Below, in pieces: positions 35,178-46,046 of a stretch of 64,000 nucleotides of DNA; within the stretch, counting starts at the first letter, position 1; each line of letters starts with the position of its first letter. A program made the translations under genes and the position numbers. Source of the stretch: DASZTV01 sp035547515 (GTDB lineage: Bacteria > Actinomycetota > Actinomycetes > JAFAQI01); contig DASZUS010000024.1 of the NCBI GenBank assembly GCA_035547515.1, forward strand, positions 8,160 through 72,159, read 5' to 3'. The notes below the pieces were generated by a model. The model ran no database searches. It was not told the DNA's origin and worked only from the letters and a program-made list of their open reading frames with translations.

Positions 35178-35517
35178 GCGGGGTTGGCAGGTGCCATTGG
35201 CGCAGCCAGTAGATCCAGATGCCGGCGAAGGCCACCCCTACCACGTACATGGGCCAGCTGATCACTCCCGTGGCGATGGCGGCGACCTGGGCCAGGCTCG
35301 ACACCACCTTCCCGCCGCGGCGGCGCAGCAGCCCCGCGGACAGCACCAGGAGCGCGAACAGACCCAGCAGCAGCCCGATGTCCAGCCCCGACACGTGGCC
35401 GCGCTGCGCGGTGGCCACCGCCGGTACGGCGAGCAGGACCACCAGCGCCTCGATCGTCAGCCCCGCCGTACCGATCGCGTACAGGCCGCGCGGCGGCTCC
35501 GGCCGCTCGCCGCTCAA
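35173..35517 (-). CDS. DUF4233 small membrane protein
   Basis: This 114-residue hydrophobic protein has about four membrane segments (GTAGLTIEALVVLLAVPAV, LLLGLFALLVLSAGLL, and a C-terminal GVISWPMYVVGVAFAGIWIY). Actinobacterial folC genes are regularly followed by a DUF4233 gene, as here, with a 4-bp overlap. Function is unknown. Confidence 0.85.
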   Translation of the reverse strand: MSGERPEPPRGLYAIGTAGLTIEALVVLLAVPAVATAQRGHVSGLDIGLLLGLFALLVLSAGLLRRRGGKVVSSLAQVAAIATGVISWPMYVVGVAFAGIWIYWLRQWHLPTPP

Positions 35518-36890
35518 CGGGCCGGGCCGAGCAGGTGGCGAGCGTCGCCGACCGTCACGATCGAGCCGGTGATCAGCACGCCGGACCCGCCCAGCTCCCC
35601 CGACGCCTCGGCGGCGCCGATCGCGGCCTCGATCGCGTCATCGAGCCGGGGGGTCGCGGAGACCCGGTCCTCGCCGAACACCTCCACCGCCACGGCGGCG
35701 AGATCCTCGACCGGGAGCGCCCGGGGCGAGCTGTTGGTGGTCACGACGACCTCGCTGACCACCGGCTCGAGCTGCTCGAGAAGTCCCAGCGCGTCCTTGT
35801 CCCCGAGTACGGCGACGACGGCAACCAGCCGGTCGAACCCGAACGCGTCCTCGAGCCCGGCGGCCAGCGCCGCCGCACCCGCGGGGTTGTGGGCGCCGTC
35901 GATCAGCAGCGTCGGGCTCCGGCGCAGCACCTCCATGCGGCCCGGCGAGCGAACCGCGGCGAACGCCGTGCGCACCGCCTCGACGTCGAGCGGCCCGTGC
36001 TCGTGGGCGTTGAGGAACGCCTCCACCGCAGCAAGCGCGCACGCCGCGTTGCTCGCCTGGTGCTCGCCATAGAGCGGAAGGAAGATCTCGTCGTAGCTGC
36101 CGCCCAGCCCCTGCAGCTCGAGCAGCTGGCCGCCGATCGCCACGCTGCGCGACCGGACGCCGAAGTCGATGCCCTCGCGCAATACGGTCGCACCGACCTC
36201 CTGCGCGCGGGCGGCAAGGACCCTCGCCGCGGCCTCGGGCTGCGGCGCCGAGATCACCGTTGCGCCCTCGTGGATGAGCCCGGCCTTCTCCGCGGCGATC
36301 TCCTCGACGGTGTCGCCGAGGATCCCCACGTGGTCCAGGCTGATCGGGGTCACGACGGCGACCGGCGCGTTGATGACGTTGGTCGCATCCCACCGCCCGC
36401 CCAGCCCGACCTCGACGACCGCGACGTCCACCGGCGCGTCGGCGAAGGCGGCAAAGCCCATCGCGGTCAGCAGCTCGAAGAACGTCACCCGGTCCGGATG
36501 GCGACCGTCGACCACCTCGGCGTACGGCGCGACCTCGTCGTAGAGCTCGACGAATCGCTCGGCGGACACCGGCTCGCCGTCGACGGTGATCCGCTCGGTG
36601 ACGTGCTCGAGGTGCGGCGAGGTGTGGCGACCCGTGCGCAGCCCAAGCTCTCGCAGCAGCTGGTCGATCATCCGCGCGGTCGAGGTCTTGCCGTTGGTTC
36701 CGGTGATGTGCACGGACGGGTACGCCCGCTGCGGCTGACCGAGCAGATCCAGCAGGTCGACGATGCGATCCAGGTCGGGCACCATCCGCGATGGGTAGCG
36801 CTCTTCGAGCGCGCGCTCGACGCGCTTGAGGTCGACCGGCGCCGCAACTTCGGTGGTCGCGAGCGCCTCGTCGTCCTCCCCGATACTCAC
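35514..36890 (-). CDS. folC: Bifunctional folylpolyglutamate/dihydrofolate synthase
   Basis: This 458-residue Mur-ligase-superfamily enzyme adds glutamate to dihydropteroate and folates. Signatures are the P-loop VHITGTNGKTSTARM, the SPHLEHVTERI Mg/folate loop, VVEVGLGGRWDATNV, and the C-terminal domain start PTLLIDGAHNPAGA. It is divergent from valS with only 38 bp between starts, and upstream of DUF4233. Confidence 0.95.
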   Translation of the reverse strand: MSIGEDDEALATTEVAAPVDLKRVERALEERYPSRMVPDLDRIVDLLDLLGQPQRAYPSVHITGTNGKTSTARMIDQLLRELGLRTGRHTSPHLEHVTERITVDGEPVSAERFVELYDEVAPYAEVVDGRHPDRVTFFELLTAMGFAAFADAPVDVAVVEVGLGGRWDATNVINAPVAVVTPISLDHVGILGDTVEEIAAEKAGLIHEGATVISAPQPEAAARVLAARAQEVGATVLREGIDFGVRSRSVAIGGQLLELQGLGGSYDEIFLPLYGEHQASNAACALAAVEAFLNAHEHGPLDVEAVRTAFAAVRSPGRMEVLRRSPTLLIDGAHNPAGAAALAAGLEDAFGFDRLVAVVAVLGDKDALGLLEQLEPVVSEVVVTTNSSPRALPVEDLAAVAVEVFGEDRVSATPRLDDAIEAAIGAAEASGELGGSGVLITGSIVTVGDARHLLGPAR

Positions 36891-36928
36891 GTGAGCGAGC
36901 CTAGATCGCGCTCCTAGACTGGCCCGTC

Positions 36929-39457
36929 GTGAGCGTCCCGGAGAAGCCGACCCTCGACGGCCTGGAGCAGCGATGGGCCGAGGCCTGGGAGGCCGACGGC
37001 ACGTACCGCTTCGACCGCTCCAAGTCGCGCGCCGAGATCTACTCGATCGACACCCCGCCGCCGACCGTGAGCGGCTCGCTGCACGTCGGGCACGTCTTCT
37101 CCTACACCCACACCGACCTGATCGCCCGCTACCAGCGGATGACCGGCCGCGAGGTCTTCTACCCGATGGGGTTCGACGACAACGGCCTGCCGACCGAGCG
37201 CCGGGTGCAGAACTACTACGGCGTGCGCTGCGACCCCTCGCTGCCCTACGACCCCGACTTCACCCCGCCCAGCGAGGGCGGTACGTCGAAGGACCAGGTG
37301 CCGATCTCCCGCGGCAACTTCATCGAGCTCTGCGTGAAGCTCACCGGCGAGGACGAGAAGGCCTTCGAGGGGCTGTGGCGCAAGCTCGGGCTGTCGGTCG
37401 ACTGGGGATGCGCGTACACGACGATCGAGCCGCGCTCCCGGGCGGTCGCCCAGCGCGCGTTCCTGCGCAACGTCGAGCGCGGCGAGGCCTACCAGGCCGA
37501 GGCACCGACGTTGTGGGACGTGACGTTCCGCACCGCAGTCGCCCAGGCCGAGCTCGAGGACCGCGAGCGCCCCGGCGCCTACCACCGCGTCGCGTTCACG
37601 GCAGTCGCCACCGATGAGCCGGTCTACATCGAGACCACCAGGCCCGAGCTGCTGGCCGCTTGCGTCGCGCTGGTCGCTCATCCCGATGACGAGCGCTACC
37701 AGGCGCTGTTCGGTACGACGGTGCGCACGCCGCTGTTCGGCGTGGAGGTGCCGGTCCACGCCCACCCGCTGGCCGCACCCGACAAGGGCTCGGGCATCGC
37801 CATGATCTGCACGTTCGGCGACCTCACCGACGTGGTGTGGTGGCGCGACCTGCAGCTGCCCACCCGCGCGATCGTCGGCGTGGACGGCCGGATCGTGTCG
37901 ACCCCGCCCGCGGGGGTCGACCCGGCTGCCTATGCCCGCATCGCCGGCAAGACAGTGTTCTCCGCGCAGCAGGAGGTCGTGGAGATGCTCCGCGAGTCCG
38001 GCGCGCTCGACGGCGACCCGCGCCCGATCAGCCATCCGGTGAAGTTCTTCGAGAAGGGCGACAAGCCGCTCGAGATCGTCACCTCGCGACAGTGGTACAT
38101 CCGCAACGGCGGCCGCGACGCGGACCTGCGCGAGGCGCTGCAGGCTCGCGGCCGCGAGCTCGACTGGCATCCGGCGTACATGGCCAGCCGCTACGAGAAC
38201 TGGGTCGGCGGGCTCACCGGCGACTGGCTGATCAGCCGGCAGCGGTTCTTCGGCGTACCGATCCCGGTCTGGTATCCGCTCGACGCGGACGGCAACCCCG
38301 ACTACTCCTCGCCGATCACCGCTGATGACGCGGCGCTGCCGGTCGACCCGTCCAGCGACTGCCCTCCGGGGTACGACGAGTCCCAGCGCGGCGTCGCCGG
38401 CGGGTTCATCGGCGACCCCGACGTGATGGACACCTGGGCAACCTCGTCGCTCACGCCGCAGATCGCGGGCGGCTGGAGCAGCGACGACGACCTCTTCAAC
38501 CGCGTCTTCCCGATGGACCTGCGCCCCCAGGCGCACGACATCATCCGGACCTGGCTGTTCTCCACCGTCGTTCGAAGCCACCTCGAGCACGACTCCCTGC
38601 CCTGGCGGCACGCCGCGATCTCCGGCTTCGTCGTCGACCCGGACCGTAAGAAGATGAGCAAGTCCAAGGGCAACGTCGTCGTCCCGACGGAGATCCTCGA
38701 CACTTATGGCGCGGACGCGGTGCGGTGGCGCGCGGCGAGCACCCGGCCGGGCACCGACACCCCCTTCGACGAAGCCCAGATGAAGGTCGGGCGCCGCCTT
38801 GCGATGAAGGTGCTGAACGCCTCGAAGTTCGCGCTCGGGCTGGGCGCCAGCCCGGATCTCGCCGCGGTGACCGAGCCGGTCGACCGGGCGCTGCTCGCCG
38901 CACTTGCCGGCGTGGTCGACCAGGCCACGGCGGCGTTCGAGGCCTACGACTACACCCGCGCACTCGAGGCGACCGAGACCTTCTTCTGGACCTTCTGCGA
39001 CGACTACGTCGAGTTCGTGAAGGAACGGGCGTACGGCGGCCGCGGCGAGGCTGCGGCGGCCTCGGCCAAGGCGGCACTGGGCACGACGCTGTCGGTGGTG
39101 CTGCGGTTGTTCGCTCCGTTCCTTCCCTTCGTCACCGAAGAGGTCTGGTCGTGGTGGCAGGAGGGCTCGATCCACCGCGCGTCATGGCCGACGAAGGACG
39201 AGGCAACGACCGCCACGGCCGGGGACCCGCAGCTGCTCGCCGTCATCGGGGTCGCCCTGTCGCAGGTGCGTGGCGCGAAGTCCGCCGCGCAGGTGTCGAT
39301 GCGTACCGACGTCGCGAGCGCGAAGGTCAGCGGGCCGGCAGATCAGATCGAGCTGCTGAAGTCCGCTGCCGACGACCTCGCCGCATCCGGGCACATCGCC
39401 GAGCTGTCCTTCGAGGCAGCGGAGGCGGCCGACCTTGCGGTCGAGGTGCAGCTCTAG
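36929..39457 (+). CDS. valS: Valyl-tRNA synthetase
   Basis: This 842-residue class I synthetase has the HIGH-like signature SLHVGHVFSYTHTD and KMSKS in RKKMSKSKGNVVVPTE. The editing (CP1) domain has family blocks such as TTRPELLAACVALVAHPDD. This is a short ValRS form without the long C-terminal coiled-coil arm seen in E. coli. The GTG start at 36929 precedes the family N-terminus EKPTLDGLEQRWAEAW. It converges with the next gene, with 5 bp between stops. Confidence 0.96.
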   Translation: MSVPEKPTLDGLEQRWAEAWEADGTYRFDRSKSRAEIYSIDTPPPTVSGSLHVGHVFSYTHTDLIARYQRMTGREVFYPMGFDDNGLPTERRVQNYYGVRCDPSLPYDPDFTPPSEGGTSKDQVPISRGNFIELCVKLTGEDEKAFEGLWRKLGLSVDWGCAYTTIEPRSRAVAQRAFLRNVERGEAYQAEAPTLWDVTFRTAVAQAELEDRERPGAYHRVAFTAVATDEPVYIETTRPELLAACVALVAHPDDERYQALFGTTVRTPLFGVEVPVHAHPLAAPDKGSGIAMICTFGDLTDVVWWRDLQLPTRAIVGVDGRIVSTPPAGVDPAAYARIAGKTVFSAQQEVVEMLRESGALDGDPRPISHPVKFFEKGDKPLEIVTSRQWYIRNGGRDADLREALQARGRELDWHPAYMASRYENWVGGLTGDWLISRQRFFGVPIPVWYPLDADGNPDYSSPITADDAALPVDPSSDCPPGYDESQRGVAGGFIGDPDVMDTWATSSLTPQIAGGWSSDDDLFNRVFPMDLRPQAHDIIRTWLFSTVVRSHLEHDSLPWRHAAISGFVVDPDRKKMSKSKGNVVVPTEILDTYGADAVRWRAASTRPGTDTPFDEAQMKVGRRLAMKVLNASKFALGLGASPDLAAVTEPVDRALLAALAGVVDQATAAFEAYDYTRALEATETFFWTFCDDYVEFVKERAYGGRGEAAAASAKAALGTTLSVVLRLFAPFLPFVTEEVWSWWQEGSIHRASWPTKDEATTATAGDPQLLAVIGVALSQVRGAKSAAQVSMRTDVASAKVSGPADQIELLKSAADDLAASGHIAELSFEAAEAADLAVEVQL

Positions 39458-39462
39458 CCCCG

Positions 39463-41298
39463 CTAGATGTAGGTGAACTGCAGCGCCGGGTCGAGGCTGC
39501 TGCGCCCGGCTGGCGTCGCCACCGCGACCGTCGTCGACAGGCCGTGCAGGTCAGCCAGGGACCTCACGGACTTCAACACCGCACGCGCCGACGGGGCGGC
39601 GACGCGCAGGGTGGACGCGTTGATCACCGAGATGTCGGAGACCGCCAGGCTGCCGAAGTAGACGATGGTGTGGTCAGGCACGAAGCCCGAGCCGTGCAGC
39701 GTGACCTCGGTGCCGCCGATGACCGGCCCGGTGGCGGGCGAGATCGAGATCAACGTCGGGGGCCGCAAGGCGCCGATGCCGGCCTGCCCGGACCCGCGAG
39801 CAGACGGCGAGGTTGCCCCGCGCCCCGGCGCGGCAACGCCCCCGGCGCCCGCACCGGTGCCCGCGCCGGCGCCGGGTGCCGCCGTGCCTCGCGTACCGGA
39901 TCCGCTAGGAGACGCAACGGGTGAGGCCCCGCCGGGCGTGACGGCTCCCGGCGGCAGCCCGACGTTCGCGACGGCCGCCTCTGCCCCGGCGATCGAGCCG
40001 GCGTTCGGGGGGTTGTGCCCGGCGGTGGCAACCGCCAGGGCGGCAAGGACGATGACCGCAACGCCTGCCGCGGCACCCACGAAGGCGCCGCCGCGAACCG
40101 GCGCCGCCCGCGCGACCCGACGCTTCGGCTGCTGCCGCCGCGCCGCGACCGCCGAGGGCCGGAATGCGGCCTTCCAGCCGAAGCGCCGGATCGGCTGCTC
40201 GACCAGGTAGTAGAAGACTGCGGAGATCACCGCGATCAGGGCCAAGTCGACCACGATCATGTCGGCGACCGGCATGCGCGGCGCAACCCTCAGCACCGCC
40301 AGGATGACGATGCAGTGCACGAGGTAGGCCTCGTAGGAGACCTGCCCGATGACCACGAACGGCTTCCAGCCGAGCACCTTGTTCCAGACCGTCGGCCGCT
40401 CGGGAGCGGCCGCGCCCATGCAGGGCCCGATCAGCAGCGACGCCGCTACGCCGTACAGCGCGTAGCCGCCGCTGACCAGCTGCGTGAGATGGGTGTCCAT
40501 CAGCACCGAGATCGCGACCATGCCGCCGAGCCCGACGAGCGCGGCCAGCGGCGACCGCAGCAGCCGCGCCAGCCGCCCGTCCGGGTCGGTGGTGATGGTG
40601 TAGCCGAGGGCGCAGCCGATCAGGATCGGTGCGACCTGGGCGGGAGTCATGTAGACGACCTGGGTCGACTTGTACGACGCGACCAGCACCGCCGAGACCG
40701 CGCTCGAGAGCACCACCAGGATGCAGACGCCGAGGATGATCGCCTGGCGGCCCCATCGGCGCCGCATCGCGGCACGCAGGACCGACGGCCAGGTCAGGTA
40801 GAACTGCTCCTCGATGCCGAGCGTCCAGGCAGGTCCGAGCCAGCCGATGTCTCCCCCGGCGGCCAGCTGCCAGTTGCCGACGAACAGCAGGACCAGAAGC
40901 GCCGTCGCCCACGGCGAGGAGCCCAGCGGCTGCGAGCTGGAGCCGGGCAGCACGTACTGCGAGATCAACAGCAGCGGTACGACGGCGAGCAACGCGGGGC
41001 CTAGCCGGCGCGACCGACGCAGGTAGAAGCTGCTCAGCGAGACGCTCCCGGAACGCTGGTGCTCAGCGACGAGCAGGCTCGTGATCAGCGCGCCGGAGAG
41101 CACGAAGAACATCTCGATGTTGAGGGCGAACGGACCCGAGCGGCGCACCCACCACGGCGCGGTCGGCAGGTAGCCGAGGAAGATCTGGAAGTGGGTGTAG
41201 ATCGTCCCCGGCAGGCTGATGCCCCGCATGCCGTCCAGCGCGGGGACGTAGGTGAGCCGCCGTGGCGGCGCCGCCGCCGCGTCAGGTGCACCAGTCAT
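39463..41298 (-). CDS. OafA-type acyltransferase with extracytoplasmic IPT/TIG domain
   Basis: This 611-residue acyltransferase-3 membrane protein has the N-terminal signature YVPALDGMRGISLPGTIYTH, about ten membrane helices, and FFVLSGALITSLLVAEHQR. A Gly/Ala/Pro-rich linker follows the last helix. A C-terminal IPT/TIG beta-sandwich domain then begins (PPTLISISPATGPVIGGTEV, ending SLDPALQFTYI). Acyltransferase-3 proteins acetylate or acylate surface polysaccharides or lipids. A TIG domain at the end may bind the substrate. It follows a shorter paralogue and, like it, sits between clpX and valS. Confidence 0.88.
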   Translation of the reverse strand: MTGAPDAAAAPPRRLTYVPALDGMRGISLPGTIYTHFQIFLGYLPTAPWWVRRSGPFALNIEMFFVLSGALITSLLVAEHQRSGSVSLSSFYLRRSRRLGPALLAVVPLLLISQYVLPGSSSQPLGSSPWATALLVLLFVGNWQLAAGGDIGWLGPAWTLGIEEQFYLTWPSVLRAAMRRRWGRQAIILGVCILVVLSSAVSAVLVASYKSTQVVYMTPAQVAPILIGCALGYTITTDPDGRLARLLRSPLAALVGLGGMVAISVLMDTHLTQLVSGGYALYGVAASLLIGPCMGAAAPERPTVWNKVLGWKPFVVIGQVSYEAYLVHCIVILAVLRVAPRMPVADMIVVDLALIAVISAVFYYLVEQPIRRFGWKAAFRPSAVAARRQQPKRRVARAAPVRGGAFVGAAAGVAVIVLAALAVATAGHNPPNAGSIAGAEAAVANVGLPPGAVTPGGASPVASPSGSGTRGTAAPGAGAGTGAGAGGVAAPGRGATSPSARGSGQAGIGALRPPTLISISPATGPVIGGTEVTLHGSGFVPDHTIVYFGSLAVSDISVINASTLRVAAPSARAVLKSVRSLADLHGLSTTVAVATPAGRSSLDPALQFTYI

Positions 41299-41310
41299 GA
41301 GATGGGTCGC

Positions 41311-42524
41311 CTATCTCTCGTTCGCGAGAACATCCGCTCGGCCTGACTCAGCGAACTCACGCTGCGGCGCAGCGACGCTACCAAGGTCGGATGGCCGGCG
41401 ACGGAACAGCACGGCGCTCCAGCCCTTCCTTCTGATCGGCTGCTCGACCAGGTAGTAGAAGCCGGCGGAGACCACCGCGACGATGGCGACGTCGAGCGCC
41501 ATCATCGGGTAGACGTGCAGCCCCGGCCAGGCCCGGAGCACCGCGAACATCACGATGATGTGAACGAGATAGGCCTCGTAGGAGATCTGGCCGATGATGA
41601 CGAAAGGCCGCCACGCGAAGAACCTCGTGACCAGCGTCGGCTCGGCCGCCCGGACGAAACAGTGGCCGATCAGCAGGCAGGCGAAGGCGGCGTAGACGAC
41701 GTACCACCCGCGGATCTCGAACGCCTGGTGGTGCGAGGCGACGATGGAGACCACGACCATCCCGGCCAGCCCGAGCAACGCGACCAGTCGAGAGCGAAGC
41801 AACGTGGTCAGGCGGCTGACCGGGTTCGCGGTGAGCTCGTAGCCAAGCGCGCAGCCGATCAGGATGCTCGGCAGCTGCGCGGGCGTGGAGTAGAAGGTGC
41901 GCTGGCGCCCGACGTGGGAGTAGAGGATCTGGGTGATCGCCAGCGCGACGATCACCGCGAGGCCCAGGCACATCAGCACCACTCGCCGCTCGACGCGGCG
42001 GCGGGAAGCGCCGCGAAGCACCCACGGCCAGGTCAGGTAGAACTGCTCCTCGATCCCGAGGGTCCAGGCCGGCCCGAGCCAGCCGATCCCTCCGGACACC
42101 GCGTAGAGCACCCAGTTGCCGACGAACAGCGCAACCGCGATGACGCTGCGGGCCGGGTGGGCGCCGAGGGACTGGAAGACGCCGTGGCCGGGCCAGAGCA
42201 CAGTGAGCAGGATCATGGCCGGGAGGACGGCGAGCAGCGCGGGGCCGAGCCGCCGCGAGCGGCGCAGGTAGAAGTTACCGAGCTGCATGTCGCCGCGGCG
42301 CTGGTGCTCGGAGACCAGCAGGCTCGTGATCAGCGCTCCGGAGAGCACGAAGAACATCTGGATGTTCATGGTCAGCGGGCCGACCGAGTCCAACCAGTGA
42401 GGGGCCGTGGGCTCCGCCGCCAGCAAAAGCGCGAAGTGGGTGAGGACCGTCCCGGGCAGGCTCAGACCACGCAGCCCGTCGAGGGCGGGGATGTAGCGAA
42501 GGCGAGCCGGGGGTTGCTCCGGCG

Positions 42525-42528
<4 letters not shown>
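41311..42528 (-). CDS. OafA-type acyltransferase
   Basis: This 405-residue acyltransferase-3 membrane protein is closely similar to its neighbour downstream: YIPALDGLRGLSLPGTVLTH, MFFVLSGALITSLLVSEHQR, and RSRRLGPALLAVLPAMI. It lacks the C-terminal TIG domain. The GTG start overlaps the clpX stop by 4 bp, so it may be expressed from the clpX transcript. The pair probably arose by duplication. The substrate is unknown. Confidence 0.9.
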
Positions 42529-43799
<1,271 letters not shown>

Positions 43800-43976
43800 T
43801 CGGTCTCCTCCGTTGCGCCGTGCCTGGGTCTTCCTATCCGCCGTGCTGCAGCGTCAGGCTTCTTACGACGTTATCGCGCCAAACCGACATCGCACCCTCA
43901 AATGGCCTCCCGGATTGCCAGGCTCGGCGTGTCGGCCGGACCGGGGAGCGTGCCGGAAGCAGGGTGGGCAGCGGGC

Positions 43977-44609
43977 CTAGGAGGCGCTCGGGACGGCGGT
44001 GAGCTTGCGGCTGCGGATGACCTCGTCGATCAGGCCGTACTCCACGGCTTCCTCGGCAGTGAGGATCTTGTCCCGCTCGATGTCGTCCTTGACCTGCTCC
44101 TGGGTACGACCGGTGTGCTGGGAGATCATGCTCTCCAGCAGCGAGCGCATGCGCAGGATCTCCCGCGCCTGGATCTCGATGTCGCTGCCCTGGCCGCCGC
44201 CCTCGCTGTAGGGCTGGTGCAGCAGGATCCGGGAGTTCGGCAGCGCGAGGCGCTTGCCCGGCGTACCGGCGCCGAGCAGCACCGCGGCCGCAGAGGCGGC
44301 CTGGCCGAGGCAGACCGTCATGATCTCCGGCCGGATGAACTGCATGCAGTCGTAGATCGCGGTCAACGCGGTGAACGACCCGCCGGGCGAGTTGATGTAG
44401 ATCGAGATGTCCCGATCCGGGTCCATCTGCTCGAGGCAGAGCAGCTGGGCCATGACGTCGTCGGCGGACGCGTCGTCGATCTGCACGCCGAGGAAGATGA
44501 TGCGCTCCTCGAACAGCTTCGTGTACGGCGAGAGCTCCTTGAAGCCGTAGCTGGTGCGCTCGGTGAACGTCGGCAGGATGTAGCGGCCCTGCGGTGCCTG
44601 GTAGGACAT
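43977..44609 (-). CDS. clpP2: ATP-dependent Clp protease proteolytic subunit (ClpP2)
   Basis: This 210-residue serine protease subunit has the nucleophile in CLGQAASAAAVLL, the catalytic histidine in RILLHQPYSEGG and the aspartate in the ERDKILTAEEAVEYGLID region. I chose the ATG at 44609 because GGGGAG lies 6 bp upstream and the family starts near there. The longer frame runs back through clpP1. It forms a mixed complex with ClpP1. Confidence 0.96.
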   Translation of the reverse strand: MSYQAPQGRYILPTFTERTSYGFKELSPYTKLFEERIIFLGVQIDDASADDVMAQLLCLEQMDPDRDISIYINSPGGSFTALTAIYDCMQFIRPEIMTVCLGQAASAAAVLLGAGTPGKRLALPNSRILLHQPYSEGGGQGSDIEIQAREILRMRSLLESMISQHTGRTQEQVKDDIERDKILTAEEAVEYGLIDEVIRSRKLTAVPSAS

Positions 44610-44638
44610 GTCGGTCTCCCCTGAAGTGTGTGTGGCGG

Positions 44639-45253
44639 TCAGGAGACCGCGCCCTCGGACGGCACCTGGTTGGCTCGCGCGACCACGTGGTCGACGAAGC
44701 CGTACTCCTTCGCCTCGTCGGCGGTGAACCAGCGGTCGCGATCGGAGTCGCGCTCGATCTGCTCGACGGTCTGCCCGGTGTGGAAGGCGATCCGCTCCTG
44801 CATCGTGCGCTTCGTGTAGAGCATCTGCTCGGCCTGGATCGCGATGTCGCTCGCCGTACCGCCGATCCCGCCGGAGGGCTGATGCATCATGATCCGCGCG
44901 TGGGGGGTCGCGTAGCGCTTCCCGTTGGCGCCGGCGCAGAGCAGGAACTGCCCCATGCTCGCCGCGAGGCCGACCGCCACTGTCGCGACGTCGTTCGAGA
45001 CGAACTGCATCGTGTCGTAGATCGCCATGCCGGCGCTGACCGAGCCGCCCGGCGAGTTGATGTAGAGGAAGATGTCGCGATCCGGGTCTTCTGCGGACAG
45101 CAGCAGCAGCTGCGCGCAGATCGTGTTGGCGATCGGGTCGTCGACCTGGCTGCCGAGGAAAACGATCCGCTCGCGGAGCAGCCGCTCGTAGACCGAGTCG
45201 TTGAGGTTGAGGCCGGAGCCGGCGCCGCGCATGTCCGGGGTCAAAGGACTCAT
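44639..45253 (-). CDS. clpP1: ATP-dependent Clp protease proteolytic subunit (ClpP1)
   Basis: This 204-residue ClpP has its nucleophile in VGLAASMGQFLL, histidine in ARIMMHQPSGGIGG and a C-terminal DRDRWFTADEAKEYGFVD. Alternative starts a few codons downstream are possible. It is followed by clpP2 after 29 bp. Its promoter region is shared with a divergent ACT-domain gene and contains a possible ClgR site. Confidence 0.96.
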   Translation of the reverse strand: MSPLTPDMRGAGSGLNLNDSVYERLLRERIVFLGSQVDDPIANTICAQLLLLSAEDPDRDIFLYINSPGGSVSAGMAIYDTMQFVSNDVATVAVGLAASMGQFLLCAGANGKRYATPHARIMMHQPSGGIGGTASDIAIQAEQMLYTKRTMQERIAFHTGQTVEQIERDSDRDRWFTADEAKEYGFVDHVVARANQVPSEGAVS

Positions 45254-45302
45254 GCGACGACACTAACCTCCGCCACCGCCGGGTTTCGGGCCGCGAGGCC
45301 GG

Positions 45303-45319
45303 TGTTCGCTGTGGGCTTG
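45303..45319. promoter_or_regulatory. Possible ClgR box upstream of clpP1
   Basis: TGTTCGCTGTGGGCTTG approximates the ClgR operator described in actinobacteria (GTTCGC, five bases, GCG), with GCT in place of GCG. It lies about 50 bp before clpP1. ClgR activates clp genes in relatives; no clgR gene is in the window. Confidence 0.3.
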
Positions 45320-45413
45320 TCGTCGTACGCCGGGAATAAAACGGCGCCGTTCACCTCCGCGCAACATGACACGGGCAGTGTGTGCGCGACGGCGTCCACT
45401 CGGAGGGAACCTC

Positions 45414-46046
45414 GTGCTGCTGCGTGCCCGAGTCAGCGTGCTCGACCGGCCCGGCTCGCTGCTCGGCGTCGCCAAGGCGATCGCCGGGCTCGGCGGCAAC
45501 GTCGTCGACATCGAGGTGCTCGCCACCGCAGACGGCCACGTGGTCGACGACCTGGTCGTCGACCTGCCGGGCGGCCAGCCGGACCTGCTCACCAAGGAGC
45601 TCGGCAACGCCGGCGCGGAGGTGCTCCACCTCCGCAAGACGGTCCAGGTCACCGGGCAGCGCGCCGACCTCGACCTGCTCGCCAGAGTGGCCGCCGAGCC
45701 GGCCAACGTCATGTCGACGGTGGTCTCTCTCGCGCCGTCGGTGTGGAGCGCGGACTGGGCCGCCGTCGCGACGCCTGCCGAGGGCGCCATGCCGCTGTAC
45801 GCGACGCCCGGAGCTCCCGCACCGCTCCCCGCCGGGATGCCCGAGCCGCTCGGCCCGCTGCCCAGGCGGGGTACGGCGCAAGGCGGGAACGGGACCGTGC
45901 ACGAGGTCGTGAGCCTGCAGTGGGGCAGCCACCACCACCTCTACCTCGGCCGGGTCGACGGGCCGATGTTCCTGCAGGTCGAGCTGGTCCATCTGCGCCG
46001 GGTCATCGAGCTCGCCATAGCGCTGGCGAAGGACGTGAGCGGCTAA
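45414..46046 (+). CDS. ACT domain-containing protein
   Basis: This 210-residue protein has an N-terminal ACT domain (ARVSVLDRPGSLLGVAKAIA, then GGNVVDIEVLATADG). A second ACT-like half and a 40-residue Pro/Ala/Gly linker follow, and the C-terminal region is conserved-looking (SLQWGSHHHLYLGRVDGPMF). ACT domains sense small ligands such as amino acids. I chose the GTG at 45414 because GGAGGG lies 6 bp upstream. It is convergent with tig (stops overlap by 3 bp) and divergent from clpP1. No enzyme domain is seen, so it is probably a regulator. Confidence 0.8.
   Translation: MLLRARVSVLDRPGSLLGVAKAIAGLGGNVVDIEVLATADGHVVDDLVVDLPGGQPDLLTKELGNAGAEVLHLRKTVQVTGQRADLDLLARVAAEPANVMSTVVSLAPSVWSADWAAVATPAEGAMPLYATPGAPAPLPAGMPEPLGPLPRRGTAQGGNGTVHEVVSLQWGSHHHLYLGRVDGPMFLQVELVHLRRVIELAIALAKDVSG

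Noticed and set aside
36914..39175. 753-codon minus-strand frame across valS
   Set aside because: Antisense to an unmistakable valyl-tRNA synthetase, with no protein family character of its own.
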